DNA from: Coleophoma eucalyptorum
Lineage: Eukaryota > Ascomycota > Leotiomycetes > Helotiales > Dermateaceae
DNA: 64,000 nucleotides
Direction of reading: 5' to 3'
Assembly (NCBI GenBank): GCA_026120035.1
Contig: JALRME010000051.1
Span: 62,001 to 126,000 of the forward strand
Of the stretch, positions 45,430 through 56,241 are shown in pieces (position 1 is the stretch's first letter; each line of letters begins with the position of its first letter). Both the position numbers and the translations under genes were made by a program. Under the pieces are notes generated by a model that worked only from the letters and a program-made list of their open reading frames with translations, was not told the DNA's origin and made no database searches.

Positions 45430-48400
45430 TCTTGTTTGAAGTTTTAAAAATGTCGCGAGATAGATAAAGCCATCACTAGTAATCTGCTACGTGTATTCAA
45501 TGGTAGCAAGAATGGATGCGATAGATATAATGAACGGAACTACATCCCGGCTATCATTAATCCACAGCATCTCCAGCAAATCTTGATAAATTTACAGCTG
45601 ACAAGAGGAGATTTCGAGGAGACTTTATGTAGTCAAGAGTATCGACCAAGACTTGAAACGAGGGATCTAAAGCTGCATTGCTTGCATGGAAATCATCGGA
45701 TTGCTACCGCAAAGCAGTACCTACCGCTTAATGACTATTGGTGGAGTATTAAACTGTACTTTGAAAGCCCACAAGGCGAGTCATATTCATAATTTAACGA
45801 GTATTGAGCTAATAGAATGAATAGCGGGATCACTGACTGACTCATATTAATGAGCAATTTTCACATGAGGCCAAGTTCTCTGACGGGAAAGTCTACACAA
45901 CGGTTCAATATTATAGGCGGAAGAAGACCTGGTTCAAGGCTGGATGATTCGACTCACTCCATGTAAGCAAGCAAACCTTACGCAGCTCCTTCTACATGCG
46001 GACCTTATTACGGCTTTCGACAAGCTATTAGTGTATCCGCGCCTATGGTGTGGACTTGAACTTGGTAACACCCGTCGAAATCTTGCACTACATTGTAATG
46101 AAGAGATAATCTGTTATTTAGGTTATAGAGATACAGTATGGGAACGCATAACACTTGGAGATTGCACCGTGCAACTTGCGGTTGATATAGCCACAGTACG
46201 CACTTTACAAATGATGGCCCCTAGCACAAGCATAGATGATCGTAGAAAGATCGAAGCAGGATTTGCAAATGGAAGTCTCTTTGCGGCGATTGAGAATGTC
46301 TCTCTACGCAAGAGAATTAAGAGCATTCTGCTGACTCACGAAGGCTTGATCCCAACAATCAAAAATCCTTTCACGAGAATATGACGTATCTTAGGATCGC
46401 AGCAAATATATAATACGCGTGCAGATCCTAAATCGGCCACCTAGTACATCTCTTCGCCAAGAAATGCGAGACCTATGGTCAGCTCCAGAGCGTAATTTGA
46501 TCGAGATAAAGGATGGTGTTTTTTGCTCTTGGTCACCACCAGCGCCATGGAGACTTGACGATTTAGCATATCGTCAATTGTTTGCCTTTGCACTTCGAAA
46601 CTTCACGTATTTGAGCGACCAAAAACTTAAAATAGAAAACATTTCAAAGCTTTGGAGCATGACGAAGAGATTGACTATTTCTCCAAATTGCAGGAGCTCG
46701 CAAGACTTATTGGATATAAAAATATTCCACGGTCAGACCAAGTAATAAGCCACAGCTCTCAGGAATCACGGTCAACCATAAACACCCGAAAATTTCTGCA
46801 AAATTCAGGTGGAGAGGCAATGAAGAGAAGGTGGGGAAAACCGTTTACGAGAGCGTACAGCGAAATCCACGTGCACCTATTACTACTGACCTTAGATCTC
46901 AGTACAGAAAAGTCTTACGAATCGAACCCGTCAGTCCTGTTTGTTCAAAGAGAGTTCCTCAAAGTATTCTTCGGGTTCACTGGATTCTCAGAAATACGAC
47001 AGTGGCTACGGGAAGACGAGAGATTTACTTTTCCTGTGGGTACTCCGACACAAGTAAACACTCTAAGAACTTCACCTTCTGAATCCGATCAAGAAACACC
47101 ACATGAAGATGTGGAATTAAATCCAGATACAGCTCACAGTCCCAGTATATCTGCACAATCACCCAGATTGAGCGAACTTTCCATTCAAATCGAGACGGAT
47201 GCACAGCCATCCACGCACAATGCTGAAAATAGCACACCCGTTTCAGTCAGTAGGTCTGCTAGTCTAAAATCTGTTACACGAGGCCCTGTTATGTTGCCAC
47301 AGTTCAGCGTTATCACCATTCCACGCAACAGCATCCGAAAGGTCTCGATCAGAAAAGACGTCGTCAGCAACCATGTCTCCGACTGTGACTGACCGCCAGC
47401 ACATTGTACCTCCAAGAACGCAAGACTTATTCCATCGCTTTGAGTGTATAACAGTGCAATCACAATGTGGGGAAACTATAGCAAATGAATCTCCTGAAGA
47501 GGTTTGGACAAACCAAGATAACTAACTCAGCCATAAAAGGGGATGAAGAACATTCTTCAAGTGCTCAGGAAATGTCGCCCAATCTAAGCCAAATCCTTGC
47601 AAAAGCCACCGTACTTAGTGACGGAGTGAACGCAAAGAAAAATAATGACCAAGCGCGCCGTTCTTACCTGAACTCAAAAGTAGATCTGGCAAGCGCTCGT
47701 AGCTCATCGGCATACAAACGCTCAATCCACAGAGCAAGCAGAAGTCGAAAGATCGTGGATAGAAGATTGTCGGCAAAAAAACCTAAACGCACGACCCATC
47801 AAAATTTTGGGAATGTATACAGATCACCAAAAGCAGCTGCTTCCACAAGGCAAAGATCTTTCTTAGCACCAGTGATACCAACCGATATAACGAAAGGAGG
47901 TTATCCACGCCCAAGTTCAGAATCGAGCATACCACAAGGGCGTAGATACTTGTCTCAAATAACAAATCAAACGTACGCGATACCTGCTCCACAATCTACA
48001 AAGTCTTCCACGAATTCATGAAACAGTTCAATCTAGAGCTACGGAGGGCTCCTCATTAAAATAATTATCCGATAATCACATAATCCCAGATTTACCTGCT
48101 ATTGGTCCCTCAGCCACGGTTTCTCAAATTGCTGGATCTGAAGCAGACGGATCTCTGACGACACTTCGTACAACGCAAGGACACCGCTCATTCTTGTCCC
48201 TAAATGTGTTAGAAAAACAGCCAGACATGCCAACTTCTCAGTACGTAGAAAATAAAGCCGAAGGTCTATAGACGCATTCCAGACCTTGCAGGCGCACCGT
48301 TCATTCTTACTCCCACATGGACCTGGGGAAACGCAAAAGCCTTCCAGTCCTGTAGCTTCTACGATAACGCCATGGACTCGGTAGTTCAGCCTTCCTCGTT

Positions 48401-48757
48401 GCAAGGACGCCGCTCGTATCTCAAGCGTAGTCATTCAAATGGCTCCAGTGGTTCTGCTTTATCGCGAATCGTCTTCAGATATGTTGAATACAATGAATGA
48501 AAAAAGGGTTGGAAGGTCACAGGCGACATGCAAGGTCTGCTAGAAGCCCGCAAGACATGGATTGTAATGATTTTACAAAAGCGAGCTGCAAAAACTATGA
48601 GACACGATCAAATACTTCAGTTATTAAAACATGCAGGACTGGCGGAGGATGCTACATTGGCCTCATGCGCCCCGATCACGCAGAAACTTTTCGAAGCACG
48701 TACACTGATGAAAGTACGGTAGATACAGAAAGAAGCATGAAAAGACAGAAAAAGTAA
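45430..48757 (+). pseudogene. DUF3723-family protein with multiple frameshifts
   Basis: DUF3723 proteins are large fungal proteins of unknown role. Diagnostic blocks appear in order: LRVFNGSKN and IPAIINPQHL, then LHCLHGNHRIATAKQYLP and NDYWWSIKLYFE (to 45792). KFSDGKVYTTVQYYRRK follows, then after a shift near 45922 WMIRLTPCKQANLTQLL, LWCGLELGNTRRNLALHCNE and IENVSLRKRIKSILLTHEGL. Another two shifts near 46375-46410 lead to SLRQEMRDLW, and a further one near 46650 to LQELARLIGYKNI. The C-terminal half is Ser/Pro-rich and basic, again in alternating frames to about 48020. Weaker coherent pieces continue to the frame ending at 48757 (ERSMKRQKK). Five or more shifts make the copy non-functional. 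The start is not identified. Confidence 0.7.
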
Positions 48758-48949
48758 TCTTACGACAATAATTATCCATGGCTACAAATTTATCCTTTCT
48801 AGGTTTCACTTCATATGGAATAAATGAGCTATAAACGAGTGTGAAAAGGACAATGGCAGATGTGCATGTTTAGAACAGCAGACACGATATCAGTAGCATA
48901 GCAATGAACAGAGTTATAAACTAGCCAAGATTCACAATTCTGCCCCCTC

Positions 48950-49281
48950 TTGCTGCCCAAATCCATACTTATTCCATGATTCAAACTCTATCTGCCTTTT
49001 CCTTACTGCCCTAGTTCTCGCGGGTTGCGTTACTGAAGGTACCAATCCTTGCAGTGGCTCATTAGGTGTGTTATTATCTAGCTCGGGCTGCTTAATGGAG
49101 AAGATGGAGTAAGTTCAGTTTGGATTGGATCCATGATGTTGTATCGAATATCATCCTCACGCAAAGAGTCAGCTTGAGAAGCTTTGGGTGGAGAAGCAGG
49201 TCGAAAGGCTTCGAGGAGGGCCTGCTCCTCAAACATATTGTTAATGTCATTATATTGTACATCACTCTGGTTGTTTTTCAA
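48950..49281 (-). other. Fragment of an unidentified protein
   Basis: A minus-strand frame 49281-49078 (FEEQALLEAFRPASPPKASQ, Pro/Ser-rich) continues in a second frame as ELDNNTPNEPLQGLVPSVTQ and ends EFESWNKYGFGQQEGAEL before TGA near 48940. One base change of frame near 49090 separates them. The composition resembles a transposon-encoded accessory protein, but I cannot name it. Confidence 0.3.
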
Positions 49282-49353
49282 TAGGAGACCAGCTCTGTGA
49301 ACCGCTGAGAGGGTGATATAATCGTTCGGCCCTTTAATATTTCCTTCCTTTTT

Positions 49354-49458
49354 TAGCCTAGTTAGTAACCGTCAGTTGTGTCATAAACCCTCCCGCAAGC
49401 GGGAGGGTTTTATCGAGGAACCGAGACACCGACGGTTAGATACTAAGTTACTAGGCTT
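49354..49458. mobile_element. Foldback (MITE-like) element
   Basis: Almost the whole 105 bases fold on themselves. TAGCCTAGTTAGTAACCGTC at the left pairs with the complement of GACGGTTAGATACTAAGTTA and the following CTAGGCTTA at the right. The centre is a perfect 12-base hairpin, AAACCCTCCCGC against GCGGGAGGGTTT, with a two-base loop. The piece CGGGAGGGTTTA..CACCGACGGTTAT at 62556-62593 is a partial relative. The superfamily is unknown. Confidence 0.7.
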
Positions 49459-50029
49459 AGCTTAGTGTATCGTATTATTATACTAACTACTATAGAACCT
49501 AGCTCGCCCAATCATCTTCGGAGCTCATAGCTTTGGCGGTAATATCCTAAAGCGTGTACGCTCCCTTCCCTCAAGCCTACAGTTGCTGATTTATACAGTT
49601 TCCAGTCAAAGATCAGCTAAAAGGCTCTAGCATACTAAATGCGACCTTAGGAATCCTCTTATTTGCCGTTCCACATCGTGGAATGGATGCGAAGATATGT
49701 TAAATGCTACAACGTTCCCTAATACATCGTAGACTCGGCTCAATCATATTGCCGACAAATCCCACTGGCGCCCAAGTCTTGAAAGCTTTGTCAATATTAT
49801 TAAGCAAAATTGTCAAATCCCAAGCTTCTATGAGACTATCCTTACAAGGCGGCTAGTTCAAGTAAGTAGTACTAAAACCTCAAAGCTCCCGATCTCATAA
49901 TTTTATAAAAGGATGACGGATCATTCACACGTATCGAACCTCCAGTGATTGCTACGCAGTGCTACGCTAGGATTAGCAGATGAAGTAGAAAGCAAACATC
50001 CAATTTCTGAAGATCACTCAGCGATCATA
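49459..50029. other. Unassigned stretch
   Basis: No clear frame. It may contain the decayed N-terminal part of the NLR relic that follows. Confidence 0.3.
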
Positions 50030-51054
50030 AGTTCGAGCACGAGAGCTCGCCAGCATACAGCCAGGCATTATCTCGCCTCAATGATATGTTGACACAGACA
50101 GAGCACTACGTAAGTTGTAATTGAACTCTTAGTTGAGTAGAATTGATATATATGTCTAGTCAATAAACCCGAATTTCCAAATTTCTAGTATGTCTAGCCA
50201 TATGATATTTCTTGATTAGGCCAGAGATTGCTCCTCGACAGATTATGAAAGTGAACAGTATCATTCCAACCTTCAAGATCGGGGCTGTATACAGGATCTA
50301 CGGACAACGGATCCCCGCAAGGACAAGAAACACATCGAGCAGACGAAGGGTGGCCTACTGGAAAGCTCGTACCACTGGATCTTTCAACAATCCAATTTCC
50401 ATAAATGGCATGACTACAAGCAGAGCCGACTGCTCTGGATCCGAGGGGATCCCGGCAAAGGCAAGACGATGTTGCTTTGCGACATAATAGAGAAGTTACA
50501 GGAGACAGCCGGCGCCACTTCCCCTTCTAGTAGCTACCTCTTATCCTACTTCTTCTACCAAGCTACCGATTCGCGCATCACTAGTGCGACGGTCGTACTA
50601 CGCGGGCTGATTTACTTGCTTGCCGACGAGCATCCGGCTCTCAAACAGATTCAGAAGAAGTACGATAATGCGGGAAAGGAGATTTTTGTGGGCATAGAAG
50701 CCTGGTATGCCTTGTCCGATATCTTTATCAACGTTTTGCAAGACCCTGGTCTAGAGAGCACCTACGTTGTTATCGACGCCCTAGACGGATGCGTGACCGG
50801 TTTGCCACAACTTCTTCAATTTATCGATAAGACCTCACCTGCCTATCCTCGTGGATCGTATCTCGTCGCAATTGGCCAAATATCGAAGAGCAGCTAGACA
50901 GATCCGACCGGAAAGTCGAATTGCGGCTCGAGCTATACCAAGATTCTATTTCCGCTGCCGTGAGCACGTAAATCGAGGACAAGTTAGGTGAGTTAGCCAA
51001 GCGTAAGAAATATAACGCCAAATTAGAAACTTCAGTGCGAGAATATCTCTCGTA
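50030..51054 (+). pseudogene. NACHT-type NLR relic
   Basis: NACHT proteins are fungal STAND NTPases used in non-self recognition. The frame 50469-50897, extended upstream to about 50260, contains the typical order: DPRKDKKHIEQTKGGLLESS, RLLWIRGDPGKGKTMLL (Walker A), SYFFYQATDSRI, VLRGLIYLLADEHPALK, ALSDIFINVLQDP, YVVIDALDGCVTGLPQLLQF (Walker B-type, DALDE with Glu changed to Gly). A shift near 50860 moves to RNWPNIEEQLDRSD, then a TAG, IEDKLGELAKRKKYN and EYLS. There the gene stops at the Copia fragment. The N-terminal effector domain and C-terminal repeats are not found. It is dead through shift, stop and interruption. Confidence 0.78.
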
Positions 51055-52160
51055 CCCAATCTGGAAACTAAAATCCTTGTTATTGGCAAAGGATGCATCC
51101 ATAAATACGATCAATTTAAGTGTTTTTGGATCCAATTTGACATACGTAAGACCTCTAGTCGTATTATCCAATTGCCACAGGATCCGCTTATTAAGCAATT
51201 TGACATCGTTCTCTGTAGGGTTGACTACCTGGGCAGCAACAAAGAGGTCAAATGAGGCCTCTGGCTGGCATACAGAGGCGATGTAAGCGCCCCTGGCTCT
51301 CTGTGCTATGTATTGATCCTTTAGTGTAAGGGCGGAGCGTACGACACCTCTGGAGCTTGTGCTTGAATAGCCTCTTTAGTATTGACCAATTTGAGTCCCT
51401 GGAAGTGGCGTTCCTCGCTCAACTGTACATGACCTTCAGCTGTCAATTTAATGATACTTCCATTGAACTTGATTGAATGACTGTGTGTCAATTGTTCTCG
51501 ATCCTTCGTAGGAAACTGGGCACTCTCGACTGCCAGTTGCTCTGCAGTAGCGAATGATTCTTTGGCTAAGAATAAGTTGTCATCAGTCTGTAAGCCTACT
51601 ATTCCAAACATTCCTTCGTTTGATTCTGGTGTCAAAGAATTGACATGTAATAAGCATGAATCATACGTAGACTGTATCATATTGAGCTCTTGGATATGGT
51701 GTTTATGGTATGTGTTAAACCAGTGATTTCCAGCTTTGGGCATGCAGTATAAAGGACGTACAACCTTCATAATAGAACCTTCGTTGACTCCAAGTGCTAT
51801 GCATAGTTCGTGTGGTGCTCTGATGTAGAAATCACGATTTAGCTTTCTCGTTCTGGAGCATGGCCGTAAGGTAGAGGATAAGACGCTGGCTTAGTCTTTG
51901 AATTGTAGGTGATTGAGTGAGCACAAGTTCTTTACCAGGATCGTTCTATGTTTGTACCACCAATCTTGACTTTTCAAAAGCTCCCTTGCTCTCAGGGTTC
52001 TTGATTTCGTCGACAAAGCGAGCGTTGAAAATTTTCACATCCGGTGGCATATTCTGAATTTCGACTAGTTTGAACACTCCTTTGTTAACCAACCCATCCA
52101 CCTCTCTTTGCGTGATACTACGAACGGAGGCATACTGTGAATAGCTTCAGTTTCTTGGGT
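51055..52160 (-). mobile_element. Copia-type reverse transcriptase fragment
   Basis: On the minus strand from 52160 to 51055 the order of a fungal Ty1/Copia pol is recognisable. VDGLVNKGVFKLVEIQ and KIFNARFVDEIKN come first, followed by KELVLTQSPTIQRLSQRLIL, PLYCMPKAGNHWFNTYH, LLHV..GIVGLQTDDNLFLA (the YVDD-box position), EREQLT/IKFNG and KLIVFMDASFANNKDF (the RNase H start). There are several frame changes and stops near 51960 and 51780. No LTRs, gag or integrase were found. The fragment ends exactly where the NLR reading stops, suggesting insertion followed by loss of the rest. Confidence 0.75.
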
Positions 52161-53171
52161 GTAGACTGAAATATCAGCTTGGTCAGGTGTTTTACTTTAG
52201 TCCAAATATCGTTAGCCGCTTTGACTCGAAGTACTAATTAACGTGGTAACCTTAACTAAATTTATACGTTACAGTAGCTACAAGGCTAATATTAATTTCA
52301 TACATAGTAGCAAGACTCTAGAGCTCGGATAAAGCCCTTTTGTAAGTGTTAGGGATAGTATAAGCTCGTTACTAGATCTGTGGTGGAGAAACTCTGTTAC
52401 GCCATAAAACGAGACTCTTTGCAAAACAGATGTAACTTAAAGGCGACGATATTAACGTGATTTTCCATTTAGACAGGTTTAAATTGTCCGGGAGTGGCCA
52501 AAGAAAATAGTTTATAAAAATCTATAGGAGGTATTTAGGTGTGCCTAGATTCTAAGATGCCTAAAGCCAAAGTACCTATCATTTTTTCCGGCACGTAGGG
52601 GTTTCCGGCACTAGGGATAGACGTTAGTCTTAGGCTACTTATTCACATCTTAATGGGTTGGACTGAAGTCTTACTTAAGTTTGGGTAGCCCATTCGCATA
52701 TCTAAGTTAGGTTTAAACCTTTGAATTTCTCAACTATGTTGAGCGTATATCAGCAGTAGCTTCGTTAAAAGGACGGCGTAACTTTAGAGCACCCAGGGCC
52801 GGGTGCTGAAAGTTATATTGTCTCGGTTGTCTACTGATAATATTTCCCTCCTACCCACTGCCAATATGCGCACGGAATTAAGCAAAACCAACGAGATAGA
52901 GGTACATTTTTATAAAAATAGAAAGTTATACCTCGGTAAAATTAGAGATAGCTGTCGCAAACGGTGACAGAGTAAATTATCTTACAAACAGTATCATGTA
53001 TTAGAATAATTGTTCCAGCTAGACTATTTGATTTTTAGTCAATCTCTATCGTTCTATAATAATAATTACAAGCTACTATTGGAGAAGGAGCAAGATCTCA
53101 ACACAGTTTAGCTACGTCCAATCTTATTTCTAAATTGGCTAATAGCCTTTGTTTTTTTCTCGTCTTCGTCG
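52161..53171. other. AT-rich DNA without gene
   Basis: No frame or family was recognised. The sequence is TpA-rich and probably RIP-altered transposon flank plus the 3' region of the bZIP gene. Confidence 0.4.
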
Positions 53172-53893
53172 TTATATGTGACATGCTTCTGGCATTATCA
53201 CTAAAGGAAGGTCAAGATGTTTATTCGCTTCTAGAGTTGGAAATGCGTAAATTGATAAGGAATAGCGATGTGCTTGGTTGTCGTGGCTTAAAGAATCCCA
53301 GCCAGATCCTTTCGAGAGATTAGAATCTTCTGAGTTCTGGTTTATTTTGCTAGTATCGGTTCTAGATAAGATTGGGCTGGGATGGATGGCCCAGCTTGGA
53401 AACGTGTTCAGATCTGAGGACACAAACGGTTGCGAGGTATTGTCATAAAAGCCATCGGGAGAAGATGGGCAGTCATCGTCAGTCAGCATCAACGAAGCAC
53501 AAATCCTGGAGGAATCCATCTCCAAAATAAAGGATTGGCAAGAACATGGGTCAGAAGCTTGCTTTGCCGGTGGAGAAATTTCATGTTGAGTCTCTTTTGC
53601 CATGCAATTAGTCTGCTTAAGCTGTATCACATGATGTGGCGAAGTACTTGCTCGCTGCTCCAGGTCTGCATGTCGCTTCTTAACGTTCTGCCCTGGCAAT
53701 ATTTCGAATATAGCATAATGAAAGACAGGGTGATTTTCCTACGATATTTGCGTTGAGCGATGCGATTCTGCATACGTCTTCGTTCGGCATTGTCGGAAAC
53801 CTTTGTCCAGTCTTCATGAAGGTATGCAAAGCGGCTCCTAGCACTAAGATTATTTCTGGCAAACGCTTTTGATTGACTTGGGATTGTACCCAT
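53172..53893 (-). CDS. bZIP transcription factor
   Basis: Two exons, 53893-53743 and 53692-53172, join in frame to 223 residues; the intron is GTAGGA..CCAG and splits an Arg codon. The basic region reads DNAERRRMQNRIAQRKYRQN, fitting N-x7-R of bZIP proteins, followed by VKKRHADLEQRAS. As in many fungal members of the group the leucine zipper is very short, so dimerisation may be weak. The C-terminal part is Ser/Asp-rich with a CSCQSF motif. ATG 53893 was chosen as the first in-frame ATG upstream of the basic region. It appears intact and lies alone between transposons. Confidence 0.78.
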
Positions 53894-54410
53894 TTCCCTT
53901 GAAATATATGGTAGGTAACGCAAAGAATGCGACTAAAACTACTGTGAGACTACTGTCATATTTTACTCTCCTTTTACCCGACATCCATCATTGTAGTCTT
54001 ATACTATGAAAAACTTCCTGGGTGCTGACTCTTATGTAGCTATTAGAATAATTATCAAGATGGTAGTTCCAGTTAGATGTCCAGCAAGATGTAATTGTAA
54101 AGTTAACTGTGGGTAACAGGCGTAGGATGATGACGAACATTTCAATATATCGTCAGCAATTATCTAGGGTATTTCATCCCTACTAGTTGGGACGTTAGGT
54201 TAACCGAATAATAATGCAACCGTACAGTACCGTACAATACTGTATCCAATCTGGCCAATTGCGAACAATCTATGAGAATTATAGAGTACTGTTGTGGTGG
54301 GGAAAGTCCCGTCAGAGCACATAGAGTTGCAGGACGTGGAATAGAGGGTAGTTCAGTAGCAGCACTACATTTCGCAGTTATCGTCAAGTTTTGGGTTGGT
54401 TAAAAAGGTA
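53894..54410. other. Intergenic before the Gypsy element
   Basis: No gene. A run of related short words CCGTACAGTACCGTACAATACTG lies near 54221. Confidence 0.35.
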
Positions 54411-54547
54411 TGAACTGGTTTCTTTCTTCTGTTTTCTGTTTATCTTTTTTGTGTCCTTCGTACGAGACCTATAGGATTCAGTCAATATAAGGTTATTGTG
54501 CTCCCAAACACCTCTATCCTGCCATTGATCAAACCTGTGTCCTTACA
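54411..54547 (+). repeat. 5' LTR remnant of the Gypsy element
   Basis: It aligns with 61671-61806 from GAACTGGTTTCTTTC to GTGTCCTTACA with a few substitutions. The U3 part with the TATA box is missing. Confidence 0.88.
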
Positions 54548-54906
54548 TTACACAAAAAAGATCCCGCCAGCCGGGGACGGCCTGCTACAATATCCCAATT
54601 CGAGATTCCAATCCGGATCAGAGGACATTCGGTGTCGCCTCACCATTGGAACTCAAATAGCTGTGATTCCCGAGATCTCACAGACAGCTGGTGAATCAGG
54701 GTTTGATTCTGCAGAGAGCAGCCAGTAGAAGTCGTTAGTGCTTAACGCCAAAGAGAGTATTCAGAGACTCTTAAGAACCCCCTTCGACAGAGGAAATTGT
54801 CAAGAAAGAAGTAGAAACAGTCAAGAGGACCTATCTATTCTTTTTCAAACACCTACCCCGAAAGTGCTCCGAATCAGATCCGACTCAGATGTTATACCTA
54901 TTCAAC

Positions 54907-56241
54907 ATGAATACCCAACCAACTGTAGGATCGACTACGCCAGATGAACTTGCTAGAGCTCATTCTTCAGCATCGTCAAGTCAACGAAGGAGGAGTAGAA
55001 GCTGGAAGAATAAAGGAAAAGGCAAAACCAGGGATGAGAGAGATTTCAGTGACCCTGATTCTGTCAGGGGTATTGTCCAATCCCTGGAAACTCAATTATC
55101 AGAATCGGCTCAGAATCAGCAAGTACTAAGCCAGAACATCCATCAAATTATGGCCTTGCTTGCAGAAAGATTACCAGCTCAGCCAATACCTGCCTCAGAA
55201 CATCGAGGTACGATTCCGCCTATACCTTCAACTGAAACGCCTCTAGTACGCGAAAGGGCTAGACCAGAGCATATTGCTTCTTCGCGGGACGAAGAGACTC
55301 CCCCCCGAATCCCTTCCGAATCCCCTACGAACCTGATTGGTAGGCCACGAATTAGCGAGCTCACGGAAAGAATCACCCCACTCGATGATGGTATTACCCC
55401 AACATTCAAAGAATGGCGAGTATCAGTCATAGATCGACTCGAGGTCAATGAGGATCATTATCCAACAGCCAGAGCTAGGAGGGCCTTAGTATGAGGAACT
55501 ACAGCAGGGAAAGCTCGAAAGTACCTAGTACCCCGTTACACCTCCGAATCGCATCCGTTCCAGAACGCAGAAGAAATGATAGCTCTACTAGGGACCTATT
55601 ACCTAGTAGGGGACGAAACGGATCTGGCTCGGAACGAGTTCCATGACCTACAAATGTCACCAAAGGAGACCTTTGCCGAGTTCCAGTCTCGATTCCTAGA
55701 TACTGCTATTAGGGGAGAAATCCATCGATCTGAATGGTTCTTCTATTTGTGGAATAAGTTGATTCCTCGATTACGAGATGCTACAGTTAGTATTAAGCTA
55801 CAATGGAATAAAAACTATGACCTTATGGTCAAGAATCTATTATCTATTGACCACGAGCGTCGTCGGAATATTGAGTTGAGTCCTTCCGCTTATACAAGGA
55901 AATCCCCTATCGTGACAGATGTTGTTACGAAACCAGTCCGAAATGTATCCGATACGCCTCCGACTAGACCTACCTATGTCCCATATTCCAAGCCTATAGT
56001 CCATCCTATAGTAACTGGGAATAGGGTACGAACAGTTACTCCACGACCTGAGGGTGCTATCCCACGTCAACCAGGGCCTTCAGATCAATGCTACACCTGT
56101 GGAAAATACGGACACTTCTCTACCCATTGCCCTATTAAGCCTACTATAAAGGAATTAGATCCCAATGAAATAGAGGAAGAATTAGAACATAGTAGCGAAG
56201 AGGACTCGGAGCAGAGTCTGACGGAAAACGGAGAAGCCTAG
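54907..56241 (+). pseudogene. gag: gag of the Gypsy element, one stop codon
   Basis: The frame from ATG 54907 (MNTQPTVGSTTPDELAR) to TAG 56241 is 444 codons with a single internal TGA at 55492-55494, right after RARRALV; a CGA-to-TGA change would explain it. It encodes a Ser/Arg-rich N-terminus, a retroelement capsid region (DLQMSPKETFAEFQSRFL) and a CCHC zinc knuckle CYTCGKYGHFSTHC near 56092. The C-terminal ~30 residues are acidic. It would form the nucleocapsid particle. Confidence 0.88.

Noticed and set aside
48497..48757. A separate gene after the DUF3723 relic
   Set aside because: Composition and position fit the tail of the same broken gene, and there is no independent start context.
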